Source: Eleginops maclovinus | Lineage: Eukaryota; Chordata; Actinopteri; Perciformes; Eleginopidae | Length of the DNA stretch: 64,000 bases | Assembly (NCBI RefSeq): GCF_036324505.1 | Contig: NC_086366.1 | Span: 6,139,427 to 6,203,426, forward strand | Direction: 5' to 3' | Shown: positions 27,853 to 39,781 of the stretch, piece after piece | Position numbering within the stretch: the stretch's first letter is position 1 | How the letters are laid out: each line of letters begins with the position of its first letter | Made by a program: the position numbers and the translations under genes | The notes under the pieces: generated by a model | Seen by the model: only the letters and a program-made list of their open reading frames with translations | Databases searched by the model: none | What the model was told of the DNA's origin: nothing

Positions 27853-29249
27853 ACGAATATTTTCTCAAAGTCCGTAGCACTTCCTGGGGGCTTGGTTTAA
27901 CCCAACGTTAACCTTGTTATTACCAGTATATTACCCCTGTATCACGATGTTGTTGCCAAGCTGCTGATAGGCCTCTTTGGTTAATCCTGACTTTGAAGTA
28001 ATTTTCACCTGTATGATACCTTTCTACGTCAGAAACCAACGTATAAAGGCTACTTATTTGAGCTTTGCACTGTGCCTCTGCTTTCCCCCTCTTTGATCCT
28101 TGCATGTCAGTAGCAGCATGTAAGTAGGCCTATTACTTTCCGTCAGCTGAAACACTGCTCTACATGAAGTCTGATCTGAATATTACTCTGCACACAGAGT
28201 GTCACCCGGTAAAATTTCCAGTGGCTTTGTTGTCAGTTAACATTTTGATTCTGATCAAAGTGAACACGGGAGGATGTGTCGCTGCGAACATATCAGAGGA
28301 GTGTGTGAGGCCACTACCTGCTGCAGATCAGATGATGCCAGAGAACAGGAGCCAGGACAGGCTGCTGTAATAATCACACTGGCCATGTGTTCCCCTCTGA
28401 CTGAACTAATATAGTTTTTGCAGGGTAATGATACCGACACGCAAGCTCACATTCCTCCCTAATTGATCCTGCCGGCGAGTGCCACAGACTAACGAGCTAA
28501 ACGAGGAGGAAAACCCTCCTAGCCACTGGAGGGGGAAGAGCTGGAGTGAGAGACAGAGCGATCGTTATAAGACAAGCAAACAAATGAGTCAAACTATGAT
28601 AAAAGACGACTTCTTAATACAAAGACAATGAGATTTTGATCCGTTGCTATGACGGCGGCGTGCTCCGAGCACATCAAAGCAGGTAAAATGGTTGAAGAGT
28701 GCAGGAGCTGCTTGAGTATTCACTTTCTTTTTTTCCCTCTGTATTCCAGAGAGAATGAGCAGCGCGCGGTGCGGACAGAGCACGCTACCTCTTTCATCTT
28801 TGACAACATCCACGGGGGGATTGGGGCTATTGTGAATTTGGAGTGAAATATTTCAAAGGGCTGTTGTAGAGCGGGGTTCAGGCTGCGTTTCAGAGAGATG
28901 AAACACACCTGGTTCCCTGCCACAGGCACTCACTGAATAATCTGCTCTTTATTTAATGACTGACCCATCAGATAATTTTCTAGTGAAGTCCTTTTGTCTT
29001 TGAATGTCTTTGTTAACCCTCCTTTATTGGTTCAGCCTTTCATATCTATTCCTATTATTTGTTTTATAGAACAATTTGTTTCTAATCCAATTTCTGATCT
29101 CAATGTCAAAGGTTGCTTCCTCTTATCTTAATTACTGTGGACAGATGTTGAGCACATAATGATGTTTAGCTGAGTTTACGCAATCAATATGCCTTATGCT
29201 ACATAAATATACAATATCACTCACTGGGCATTTTGCATTCTGATACTCA
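27853..29249 (+). other. Intron sequence, nothing recognised
   Basis: Unique-looking sequence. The short open frames have no domain signature. Confidence 0.45.
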
Positions 29250-29293
29250 GAGGTGGATAGAGTACCTAGAACCTTTACTTAAGTAAAATACTT

Positions 29294-29719
29294 GGGGGTT
29301 TTCCCTTTCCCGTAGTGTGTTATATCATTTTTAATGCATGTAAATGGTCTGCAAAGGCTAAAATCCCTGTGTTCCCTCCCACACATTCCCCTCCCTGACT
29401 GAAAAGACCCTATTGGACTCCTTTGGTTACTTCAGGAACATATTGACATTACTATGTAACACAAGTGTTTCTATTAGCTAGCGGTCCAACACATTGTACG
29501 TGATAGGGTAAGGGGCGGGACATCTTAGAGGTTGACAAATCACAACAGAGCCGGCCAGCTAACCAATCAGAGCAGACTGGGCTCTGGTTTCAGACAGAGG
29601 GTGAAAAGAGGTGCTGCAGCACAGACAGGATCATACAAATAAAGAGCTTTTTGAACTTTAAAGCATGGAGACATGTCACAGTAGACACAAAATACAAATA
29701 TGAACCTGAAAATGAGCAA
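29294..29719 (-). mobile_element. MITE-like repeat, family M, copy 7 (longest)
   Basis: At about 425 bp this is the longest copy. It runs from the ggggttttccctttcc block, through the cctattggactcc and ggggcggg blocks and a ccaatcagagc box, to aatgagcaa. The extreme left terminus is lost. It sits inside an acttaagtaaaa-type dispersed repeat whose halves flank it at 29250-29293 and 29720-29760. Confidence 0.85.
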
Positions 29720-30100
29720 CTTGTGTTTTCGTTTAGTAAAAGCATGAAAGTATTTCACACACACACTTCGCATGTTGTATTCTGATTCTGCAGAGCACTA
29801 ACACTTTCTCTGTTTCTCTCTCTCTCTGTTCCATGCTCTCCTCACCCCTCTCTCGGACACAGGTAAGGCCTATTGATGTTTGTAAAGGGAAAGTTGTTGA
29901 TTTGGTGTTCACAGAACGCTCTAATATCTGCACACAGAGAGAACTGCTCTGCTGCTCCTCCCTGGCTCTTAATCGATATCCCTCAGACACACACCGCTCA
30001 CACTGTAGCAAATGAGGGGAAAGAGACAAACGAGCTAAACTCAGCAAAGCGTAAACAATGCGCGTTTTGAAAGAGACGGTGCAGGAGAAAAGGCCTTGTC

Positions 30101-30102
<2 letters not shown>

Positions 30103-30132
<30 letters not shown>
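30103..30132 (+). repeat. (GT)n microsatellite
   Basis: A short dinucleotide tract of about 30 bp. Confidence 0.95.
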
Positions 30133-30136
<4 letters not shown>

Positions 30137-30529
30137 CACGTGCCTACTGTGGTCTGCTGAAACGGGGAAACCGCTGAATATTCATGGTGTCTGCTCGGTC
30201 GGGGCAGAGAGATAAGACGTTTATGTTCTGGCAGCCAGAGAGGGAAGAGTGTGTGTATGCCTGTATGTGTGTGTATTGGGTGGGGGGAGGCCACTGGGCG
30301 CGTGGAGATGTGTCGACATCAGTGGTTTAATGGTTTGAATCTAACTTGGGCCAATTAAAAGGCATGCCGCGTGCACCGGGGTGGGCTCCCATTCATTTGG
30401 GGGGAAATTGAGGTTGAAATGAGCCATTGTCGGGCCACGTGGCCACGGTGCATACTGAGCGGCAGGCCTGCAGTGGCTCTCTGGAGCGGGGGACACAGAG
30501 GACAGAGGGGAGTCTTTGACGAGGCGACA

Positions 30530-30790
30530 AGGAGAGGTAGTGTTCGCTTTGAGAAAGAAAAGGAAGGAGAGAGGAAGGGATGCACAGGAGCGAGGGATGC
30601 AGGCAGATGCAGAGAGAAAGAGGAAGAAGTGGGGAGAGAATGACAAGAAGGCACAGAAAGAATGACAAGTATATAAGAAAGTAGAGAGGCGAGGATGATG
30701 AAAGAGGAGGCGGGTATGGGAGATGTAAGGAGACAGGGAGGGAGAGAAAAACAAAGGCCACTGCTCTCAGAAGAAAGGGAGACGGAGAGC
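30530..30790 (+). repeat. Purine-rich (GA/GGA) tract
   Basis: Gagaaag, gaaagagg and ggagg words dominate on the + strand. The long Ser/Leu-rich frames on the complementary strand are composition artefacts. Confidence 0.65.
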
Positions 30791-30889
30791 AGTAAAGAGA
30801 AGCATATGGATGCATACAGCACTGCACTGCAGGGCCGGGGGGGGGTGACCCTTCTGTAATGCATATTTATCAACTAGGGTCCGCAAAAC

Positions 30890-31060
30890 AGTCATATGCT
30901 CTTCAGGGTAATATTTTACTCCAGCTACAAATCCCCAATTATTAAAAACAGTAACAAACATTTTTAATGTAAATAACGGACTACAGTTACCTTTTCTTGA
31001 ATCCTGATTCCTTAACTCTGTTACATGTAATCTATTACCCTCCAAGCCTGATGGTGGGTA
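30890..31060 (+). repeat. Dispersed repeat, family G fragment
   Basis: It has a ttttactccagctacaaat start-like block and the family end atctattaccctccaagcct. The copy is diverged. Confidence 0.55.
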
Positions 31061-31115
31061 CAGTATTTGTGCCCTCCTGATGTCAGCTGGACGATGTGGA
31101 AGTGCTGACTGAGCC

Positions 31116-31117
<2 letters not shown>

Positions 31118-31176
<59 letters not shown>
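31118..31176 (+). repeat. (CA)n microsatellite
   Basis: An uninterrupted dinucleotide tract of about 59 bp, next to a gattac-type dispersed repeat fragment. Confidence 0.98.
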
Positions 31177-31179
<3 letters not shown>

Positions 31180-32777
31180 AAAATGCCTGCCACGACAATG
31201 CCTGAAAATTGTACATCACAGCATGTCAAGCCATTGTGTGCTTGTGCGTGTTAAAGACCAGAAACCAAAAGGTCCTATACCAAGAAAGCACAAATCAAAT
31301 CAAACTTTATTTATAAAGCAATCCCCACTGGCAGTGAAGTGAAGCACAATATATGTGCAAATTCTTCAGGAAATAATATTATTAAACGTTCTTCAACTTT
31401 ACCTGAATTAATATTGAAGAAGAGCAACAGAATTAATGTTGTATTTCTTCTTAAAGGAAAGAGAATATTCAAAAATCATTTTAATTGGTCACTGTAATTA
31501 ATATATTTTTTTCCTCAGTTGTAACAGATTAATTAACATTTATTTTGTTATTTAATAACTAAACTCCATAACTATTCACCCCCTCAACACTGCTCAGAAT
31601 GGCAAAACATTTATTTGTACGCAACTGGGAAATGTACAGCGATACAGAGGCAAAGGTACAGTGCAGATTAAAGTACAGAAAATGACTTATTATTATGTAT
31701 TATAAAGCAGGAACCCAGTACTAAAAAAAGAAAGAAAGATACAGAAGAATGAAAAAATGCTTATTTAGATTTGTATTGCTATTGCAAACATTTATTTTTA
31801 TTAACAAGGTATCACTTGTCCAATCGAGAAACAGATCTTCATCACTTGGTGTGTATCACTTCCTGTTTGGCTCCCTCTCTGTCCAGCCGTGTGATTGGAT
31901 GATAGCCCTCATCCCTCTTTAGGCTCAGAGGGAGGAAGTCTTCATGCGACCTTTGGTTAATGTCAGACGTCACACACTCTTTATGTCACACCCTGAAGAA
32001 AACGTGAGATGACAGGAGTCTTTAGAGACTCCTCTTGATCTCCTTCATAGATTGCAGAGCCTCATTAAGGACATTTCAGAGCAAGGTACAAATGGAGGCC
32101 TTGTATTATTGCAGGAGCTCTGCCTTTGGGTGTGTTTGGGGAACAAAATGGACACAGTGGAGTCTACGGAAATTCACAAAAACAGCATAAATATTTTAGA
32201 CCTGGAGAGAACAAGAGGGACAGATACAAGAGGAACACCACTGCTAAGCATAATGTGACCATTGTGCAGCCCTAGTATGCAGGGCCTTTACAATAGAGCC
32301 TTCAATAAAAAGTAAAAGTCCAGTAATCAAAGTGCATTGTTTATATTGAGTTTACGTTACTCCTCCTGTGTGCACAGTGGATATCAGGCAGAGACTCTGC
32401 ATGTTGCTCACAGTACAGTGGCGGGCCTCGGGCTGCGGTTGTGTTGTGGAGTCGGCTCCTGCACGTCGTGTGTCATCTGTTTCCTGCAGCTCTGATACTC
32501 CTGCCCTTCTCCTCAGTTCCCTTTCTTCCTGTCTTCAAATTTTCTCACTTGATCTTCCTCCCTCTGTTGTTTTCCTCTGCCTGCAAACACTGACTTTTAT
32601 TAGCAGCTGCGTATAACACAACAAACACAAACACACACGCCACCTCATGTCTTCCTCTCCGTAACATCCCGGTGACCTCAGCTGAATTAAGGCCTGAGGC
32701 GGGTGTGTAACCCTGAATACTTTTCTGACCGCTTTATATGCTTCATTTTATCATTTCACATATTAAACTACTACTAA

Positions 32778-32840
32778 ATGACATTACATTTAGAGGGTGC
32801 TTTTATCCAAAGTGACTTACGGTACATACAATGAGTGCAA
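32778..32840. repeat. SINE-like fragment
   Basis: The block gcttttatccaaagtgactt preceded by acattacattta is a very frequent fish interspersed motif. Only about 60 bp are recognisable. Confidence 0.55.
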
Positions 32841-32952
32841 TAAACCATAAAGATACACACTCAGTACAACAAGAAAAAACACATACTGTATATATTTGCT
32901 TCAAATAGGACAAGTTAGGGCTCGTGCTTTAGTTTTCAATTAAGTAAACTCT

Positions 32953-33280
32953 TTAAAGAGACCCTATTCTTCTTTTTGAGGTGTTTCCTTCCGTGTAGTG
33001 TGTTTCGGTTTTTGTGCATGTAAATGGTCTTCAAAGGCTAAAATCCCTGAGTTTCGCACACACTCCCCCCCTGACTGAAACGCCTCTATTGGACTCCTTT
33101 ATTTACTTCCTGAACATAGTGACATAGCTATGTAAAACTCGCGTTTCGATTGGCCTGCGCTCCAACACATTGTCTGTGATAGGCTAAGGGGCGGGAAAAC
33201 TCTAAGCGGTTGACCAATTATAACCAATAAGCTAACCAATCAGAGCTGACTAGGCTCTGGTCTCAGAGCAGAAACAAAAA
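32953..33280 (-). mobile_element. MITE-like repeat, family M, copy 8
   Basis: It begins ttaaagagaccctattc and carries the gtaaatggtct block, the ttggactcc block, a ggggcggg GC box and three CCAAT-like boxes. It is truncated shortly after the ctctggtctcag block. Confidence 0.82.
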
Positions 33281-33299
33281 GCAAAAACAGGATAATATA

Positions 33300-33480
33300 A
33301 CAATATTTAATAATAAAATACTTCAAATTTTGATGCAAATACTTTGTACTTAAGTAACATTTTGAATTCTGAATGTTTGCTTGGAGTTGAGTATTTTATG
33401 ACCATAGTGTTTTTTATTTTTACTGAAGTACAGGATCTGTGTACTTTATCTGCATTTTAGTTTTATCCTTCATTTGCTAA
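33300..33480 (-). repeat. Dispersed repeat, family S fragment
   Basis: Motifs tttgtacttaagtaac and tactgaagtacaggatc follow the MITE copy at 32953-33280. A short aattaagtaaac stretch is on its other side, which again suggests insertion into this repeat. Confidence 0.6.
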
Positions 33481-34649
33481 AACTGCATCTATGAACTTCT
33501 GTTAAAAATGTTCCTTAAGTCTAAATATAGCACAACATGCAGCTCAAACAGGACTGAATTATGCTGACCTTTTCCAGAAGCTTTTCAAAGGGCAGCCATC
33601 AATAATGCGATATTTTCCAATCTCAGCTTAAATTTATGACAAATGCTGCCGATACTTTTGTTAGCATGCCTTTTTGCAGGCACTCAATCAATGGATAGAT
33701 TTATATCCTGTTTTTTGGGGTCATTTATGCTACTTAGGCAAATACCCTTAGGTAAACCCACCACAATGTGACATGGATTTGAAAATAATGGAAGATTGTG
33801 TCATAGATTGCTTTGTGTATAGCAGACATATTTCAGTATGGTGTATGGACAGATGGTTGTTCTGTAGCTCGGGACAGATATCTCAAATCATTTTCCAAGT
33901 AGAATACTGTAAGTAAACTTTTCTGTTAATTATGTATTTAAACATTCAAGCCCTTTTTACACAGCAGACATTTTGACTTGTAAGAAAATCACACAGGTGT
34001 TACTAAGAGCATTACCATGAGCCAGCATGCACAAAAAGGCCCTGACACTAAAGCAGCTAAATGTAATACTCTAGCATTACTTTTAAAATCCTTTCTGTGA
34101 CATGTAAGAGGACTTAATCTCAAGACCTTCATTCATATACTGTACAGTATTTATATTTGATATTATTTGGCCAACAGTGCAATCTTCCTTTCCGTACCTT
34201 GAAGAAGCTTATGAAGTGATGTCTTCTTCTCTTAATTAAATACTTGTGAACGTAATTTCCTTCCATTACTACGACAATACAATGATGACACAGCACCAAC
34301 GTCATTAAACACGTACTGCAGCGCATTCAACATGTATTATTGTTGATGAAAAAAGACTCAATGTAGTTTTAGAAAAGTAACACTTGAACAAAATCTCTTG
34401 TTATATTCCTCAAAGTTCATCTTTTCTTCCTGCTCTCTCTTTCTCTCTGCAACCTCAGGCTTCATTCAGGCATATTTTTGCATGTTGAGCGGTAAGTAAG
34501 GGATAATGTGTTGGGAGCCAGTCATTAATGAATAAAAAACAAGGTTATCAGGATCCTACATACTGAATAAAGCAACGACTTAAACTCACAGTATTGATTT
34601 AACTGGATTTTATTGATTTAAAAAAAAGATCGGATTGTTTCCACTAAGA
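33481..34649 (+). other. AT-rich intron sequence, nothing recognised
   Basis: AT-rich and without coding or repeat signals until the minisatellite begins. Confidence 0.45.
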
Positions 34650-35448
34650 AAGTCTTCTTCTGCTGTTCCCTTTAGTGTTTGCTTCCTGTGTGTCGTCTTC
34701 TGCTGTTCCCTTTAGTGTTTACTTCCTGTCTGTCTTCTTCTGCGGTTCCCTTTAGTGTTTACTTCCTGTGTGTCGTCTTCTGCTGTTCCCTTTAGTGTTT
34801 ACTTCCTGTCTGTCTTCTTCTGCGGTTCCCTTTAGTGTTTACTTCCTGTGTGTCGTCTTCTGCTGTTCCCTTTAGTGTTTACTTCTTGTCTGTTGACTTT
34901 TGCTGTTCCCGTTAGTGTTTACTTCCTGTGATCTTCTGCTGTTCCCTTTAGTGTTTACTTCCTGTCCGTATTCTTCTGCTGTTCCCTTTAGTGTTTACTT
35001 CCTGTCTGTCGTCTTCTGCGGTTCCCTTTAGTGTTTACTTCTTGTCTGTTGACTTTTGCTGTTCCCGTTAGTGTTTACTTCCTGTGTTCTTCTGCTGTTC
35101 CCTTTAGTGTTTACTTCCTGTCCGTATTCTTCTGCTGTTCCCTTTAGTGTTTACTTCCTGTCTGTTGTCTTCTGCGGTTCCCTTTAGTGTTTACTTCTTG
35201 TCTGTTGACTTTTGCTGTTCCCGTTAGTGTTTACTTCCTGTGTTCTTCTGCTGTTCCCGTTAGTGTTTACTTCCTGTGTTCTTCTGCTGTTCCCTTTAGT
35301 GTTTACTTCCTGTCCGTCTTCTTCTGCTGTTCCCTTTAGTGTTTACTTCCTGTCCGTCTTCTTCTGCTGTTCCCTTTAGTGTTTACTTCCTGTCCGTCTT
35401 CTTCTGCTGTTCCCTTTAATGTTTACTTCCTGTCAGTCTTCTTCTTCG
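34650..35448 (+). repeat. Minisatellite array 1, about 20 units of 36-40 bp
   Basis: Units contain the core gttccctttagtgtttactt followed by cctgt and a variable ctgtc/gtct linker. I count 20 copies of the core. Recurrent variants (cgttag for ctttag, cttgtctgttgac, tccgtattc) recur in the same order, which gives a higher-order period of about 150-190 bp between 34880 and 35250. The last unit has taatg instead of tagtg and ends cctgtcag. No coding frame is plausible. Confidence 0.95.
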
Positions 35449-36154
35449 GATTTCTCTGATGTCCAGCTCTCTCTTTTAACCTCTTTTCTCTTGTTTTCTT
35501 TTTCTTTTTTTACTGGGGATAGTTTAGCCATCATGAATCCAAAGTTTCCTGCTCTCTACAAATATCAAAATACATTTTCATAAAGTATTTCACTGTGTTT
35601 TCCACTGCTGATGTTAAACTGACCAGACTTCCCTCTGCAGATTGATATGACAGGCTAGGTCGTTTGATTCTCCTTACTGTAGCAACGGTCCGTTAGCGAG
35701 AAAATAACAGACCTCTTGATTTCCAAATTGACCAATCAGAATTGAGTACTCAACTCCTATCCAAATAAGATACATACAATGGTGGTCCGATGCTTGGATT
35801 CCACTGAATGCAGTAAAGCTTACACAGCCGCATCTTGTATAATGTGGATTCCTTTCAGAAAAATGTTTGATGAGGTCGGCGGGTCAACATCTTGGCATCG
35901 GTTGTCTCCCCGGCAACGACTGAGCCCTGCAGTCCTGTCTCATTAGTGCATTTTTCGCCAAAAGTATCCTGCACCCTCGCACAGTAGCAGGGGTGTCGAC
36001 TAGTTCACATCTCAGTGTTGGCAGCAGCTCTCCATCGTCACATTATTATACAGTAGCTGCTGGACAAAACACACATTCTGTCCTGCTGGTTGTTTTAAGT
36101 GTTTACAGTGTGTGTGTGCTTGCATGTCAGTGTGCAAAGTCTAGCTTTCTCATG

Positions 36155-36515
36155 CAGTGGTGGAAAGAGTACTCCGTCCCTATTTTTATAAAAAGTACGA
36201 CTAAATATACTTCATTAAGAGTAAGTCTTTAGTTTAATTTTCCTTAAAGAAATTACAAGCGTATTCTCTTCAAAATGTGCTAAAATAACCAAAAGTAAAG
36301 GTAATTGTGGCGCAGAATTGCTCTGGATACTTTGGATACTATATATATATATATCTATATATACCGTGTGAAAATGTAGTTGAGCTATGGAACAATACTC
36401 TTGAAATGTAGTGGAAGTACTAATAATTAAAATAGTAATCCTAAGTACAGTACGTCAAAATGATACTTAAGCTCAGTACTTGAGTGAACGTACTAAGTTA
36501 CATAGCACCTCTGTT
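36155..36515 (+). repeat. Dispersed repeat, family S copy with an AT microsatellite
   Basis: It begins gtggtggaaagagtactcc and ends with a cttgagtgaacgtactaag-like block. An atatat run at about 36341-36362 lies in the middle. Confidence 0.65.
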
Positions 36516-38469
36516 ATTACACTGCATGCGTATATCAGCATGTCATAGTGTGTGTGCTTTAGCCCGAGGAATCGATTATTGAGGGGGCCGGACGCAGCAC
36601 AGAAACATACTGTAGCAAGGGAGCGCCATCAGTTGCCCTGACAACACCAGCGCCTGTCAACACCTCCGTCTTAATAGTGACAAATTGTACTTATTACATC
36701 AGCGTTAATTCCCCCCGATCTCCCTCAGATGAAGATACTTAGCCCCGTGCTGATCAAATTGTGTCAGCATAATTACTGGGAACAGAACCCTATTAAAAAC
36801 CAGGGCCTCAGACGCACTGTCCACACTCATCCACAGGCCTATCACTCAACATGCATCTCTGCGTAGGAAGTACGGGAGGAGGATTGGAGGGTGGGGGGTG
36901 AGAGGGTAGAGGAAGGCAGGGGAGATGGGAAAATGAGGGGGCTGAGGAAGGAGGGAGCGAGGCTGTTATTCAGAGGCAGTTGTATGAACAAAAACTGCTG
37001 GAGCCGTACACCTTTACACTTTCTGACTGATGCATCCTCAGGAGGAACGTCTTCAAAAACACTGCGATAGTTATAAAGGGGAACTGAAGAATGCTAAAAG
37101 GACTTCTTAAAACTTTCTCAAGTACAAACAACATGTAGAGGGTAAGACTGGGTGTGTACTTACATCAGCACTCAACTAGAGTACTTTTATTTCTCGGGGA
37201 CAGTAAGGTGTTGAGATGTCTGTAGTTCAAAATGCAGATTGACCGAAGAGATTTTGCGAGTTAGACAGGGCAATTTGCTCTTAATAATTTGATCTTTATT
37301 TGACTGCAAAAGCAACTTATTGGGGGAGGGGCCAAACCATGAACAATTTTATATCTAAGACGTACTATATCTCAGTGGGCTACAGAGCCAGTTATTTCCC
37401 TAGGAGTTAGTGGAGACAAACAAACGAGCAAAAAGCAGACATATGTTTGTCAGGTGACCATAACACAACTTAAAATGTATTCTAGGGATGTTGTGATAAC
37501 TGAATGTAATGTGCTTATACAGGGTGTCACTACAGTAGGTGAGGTTGCCATACTAACAATGGCTAGTATGTGTAAACAATATATTGTCTTTCAGCTTATT
37601 TTGGGGTGTACTGTCATATTTTGGTTCACTCCTGGCTTGATGTTTCGGGGAAAACATTACAAAAACCCTCTCTATGTAACTTGTCTACCACCAAACAATA
37701 GAAAGACAGAGACAGCAACTATGTTGTTAGCATTCTGATTGGTGGAGACCAGAGCTAAAAGCAGATATTTCTCAGGTAACAATTAAACATCTTCATATGT
37801 ATGCTAATGTTGCTCACTATTGAATGTCTAAAATACCGTAATATAGGGCAATCCTGTGTGAGGTTGTGTATAGTATATGAACTAGTTGTGTTTTGTTGCA
37901 GGTTGCAGCTATAATTGTGACCATTTCTGAATTTGTCCTTTATTTTGTTAATTAATAATAATGGTCATTATACATTTACCATCGAAAATATAACACCACA
38001 CAGCCATACACCTCGGGCATGCATATTGCTGAAATGAGATTCCTGTTCACAGTGAGGGGAAATCATTGTTTAATGGAACAATTCCATTTATCTTTTGGAG
38101 AGAGGCGTTTTGTTGGGAAGTCAGATGAGGAAACATGGGGTCCCCTCAGGTGGGAAGGGAGCCAATAAATGTAGACTATACAAAAAACAAATGATTAAAA
38201 TTTGAAATTTCATTAAAGCTTCAGCCTAGTTTTACAATAACTGCAATTACCATAAGCAATTTCCACAGCTCTATAGATATGGATTTAGCATTGCCAGTAG
38301 CTCAACAGTGCATTAAGCGCCGCTCTCTCACAGCGCGTTGGGCCTGAATGCTGCTGGAATGGAATTCACAAATTAGTGTCGTCTGATGGAAATGTGCTAA
38401 TTGCTGTTGTTAAGCTGCTGCAATAATTAGGTTATGATGGCAGACTGCTACACATGTTGCATACACACC

Positions 38470-38506
<37 letters not shown>

Positions 38507-39249
38507 CTGAGTAGCCCAAAGCCAACCTCCTCCCTGGTTAAAATAGATTTAATTACTCATTTTACTATCCATCTGTGAGTATGATTCGCCATTCTTCATA
38601 GAGTCAAACACAGTTGACAACAGTTTCTCCCGCTGTGGGGTTACAGAGATGTTTTTATTTTGGATTTGAGTAGATTGTGATAAGTAAATGATTAGATTAG
38701 TTAGCTGGCCATTTGGCTGTGTGTAGCAGGATGATGGAGACAAAGCATTGCAATAAAGTTGGTGCGATGTGACCTGATATTCCTTTCTGTCTTTTATATT
38801 CAAGGGATACATTTTAGTAGCAGGTAGAGCAATGGAAGTGTTTTTTTTGGGGGGGCCAGCATTGTCTTCTTTCTATAGAGTGACCGGTCGACTGAGAACA
38901 CAGGAGCATTATATGAATTATGAAAGACCTGGAGCATCTTTAGTCCCATATAAATAAGAAATACTGCTGAGGCTACTTTCCTAATGGAGTGCTGTTGGAC
39001 ATGGCAGTATCTGAAGGTCAGGGTGGGGAAACTTTGTGAAAGCAACAGTAGCAGGAGAAGAGAGCCCTGTATTTTTGTATAGGCCATACCCAGAAGTCCG
39101 CATCGCAGGCATTCCCTCGTCCTAAAAACAATGGGTTTTTTCCATTGGATTTCAATATATTGGAAAAATAAAAAAGTAACAGACATACAAATGTTCCCCC
39201 TGGGCAATCACAATCAACATATGTATATATTGTCAGTGACTATAACATA
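36516..39249 (+). other. Intron sequence, mostly unique
   Basis: Repeat-poor apart from the CA tract at 38470. The stretch 38200-38440 lacks repeats and is rich in attag/caattac words, so it may be a regulatory element. This is inference from composition only. Confidence 0.4.
38470..38505 (+). repeat. (CA)n microsatellite
   Basis: A short dinucleotide tract of about 36 bp. Confidence 0.95.
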
Positions 39250-39779
39250 CACTGCCCGGCCCAAAAAAAGGTCACACACTCTAATATTCGTTGGACCGCC
39301 TTTAGCTTTGATTACGGCACGCATTCGCTGTGGCATCGTTTCCACAAGCTTCTGCAACGTCACAACATTTATTTCTGTCTTGCATCCATTTTTCGCCAAG
39401 ATCTCGTGTTGATGACGGGAGATTCGGACCACTGCGCAAAGTCTTCTCCAGCACATCCCAAAGATTCTCAATAGGGTTCAGGTCTGGACTCTGTGGTGGC
39501 CAATCCATGTGTGAAAATGATGTCTCGTGCTCCCTGAACCACTCTTTCACAATTTGAGCCCGATGGATCCTGGCATTGTCATCTTGGAACATGCCCGTGC
39601 CATCAAGGAAGAAAAAATCCATTGATGGAATAACCTGGTCATTCAGTATACTCAGGGAGTCAGCTGACCTCATTCTTTGGGCACATAACGGTGCTGAACC
39701 TAGACCAGACCAACTGCAGCAACCCCAGATCATAGCACTGCCCCCCACAGGCTTGTGACTGTTTTTGGGCCAGGCAGTG
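39250..39779 (-). mobile_element. Internally deleted Tc1/mariner transposon, 530 bp
   Basis: Both ends are inverted repeats beginning cactgcc and continuing into ggcc followed by a run of A, flanked by TA at 39248-39249 and 39780-39781. Read on the - strand, the 5' repeat is followed almost at once by the GGSAMIWGC part of a transposase. The DNA-binding half and the first catalytic aspartate are therefore missing. The copy is non-autonomous but keeps both ends and might be mobilised in trans by a related transposase. It differs in end sequence from the intact element at 56973. Confidence 0.9.
39290..39750 (-). pseudogene. C-terminal transposase remnant (Tc1/mariner superfamily)
   Basis: On the - strand this encodes, in order, GGSAMIWGC, the second catalytic aspartate in FQDDNARIH, and the catalytic glutamate in [11 protein letters not shown]. 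The N-terminal half is absent. Near 39390-39420 the homology appears to pass into a second frame, where the usual C-terminal tail RAVIKAKGG is readable at about 39310, so a frameshift is likely. I count 36 residues between the second Asp and the Glu, unlike the 34 of the intact element in this window. The copy is not coding-competent. Confidence 0.85.
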
Positions 39780-39781
39780 TA

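Noticed and set aside
30341..30873. Long Ser/Leu/Pro-rich open frames on the - strand
   Set aside because: They come from the complement of a purine-rich tract, in three overlapping frames, with no recognisable protein.
34650..35448. Regular short repeats resembling a CRISPR array
   Set aside because: There are no unique spacers of constant length, the units are contiguous, and the sequence is eukaryotic. It is a minisatellite.
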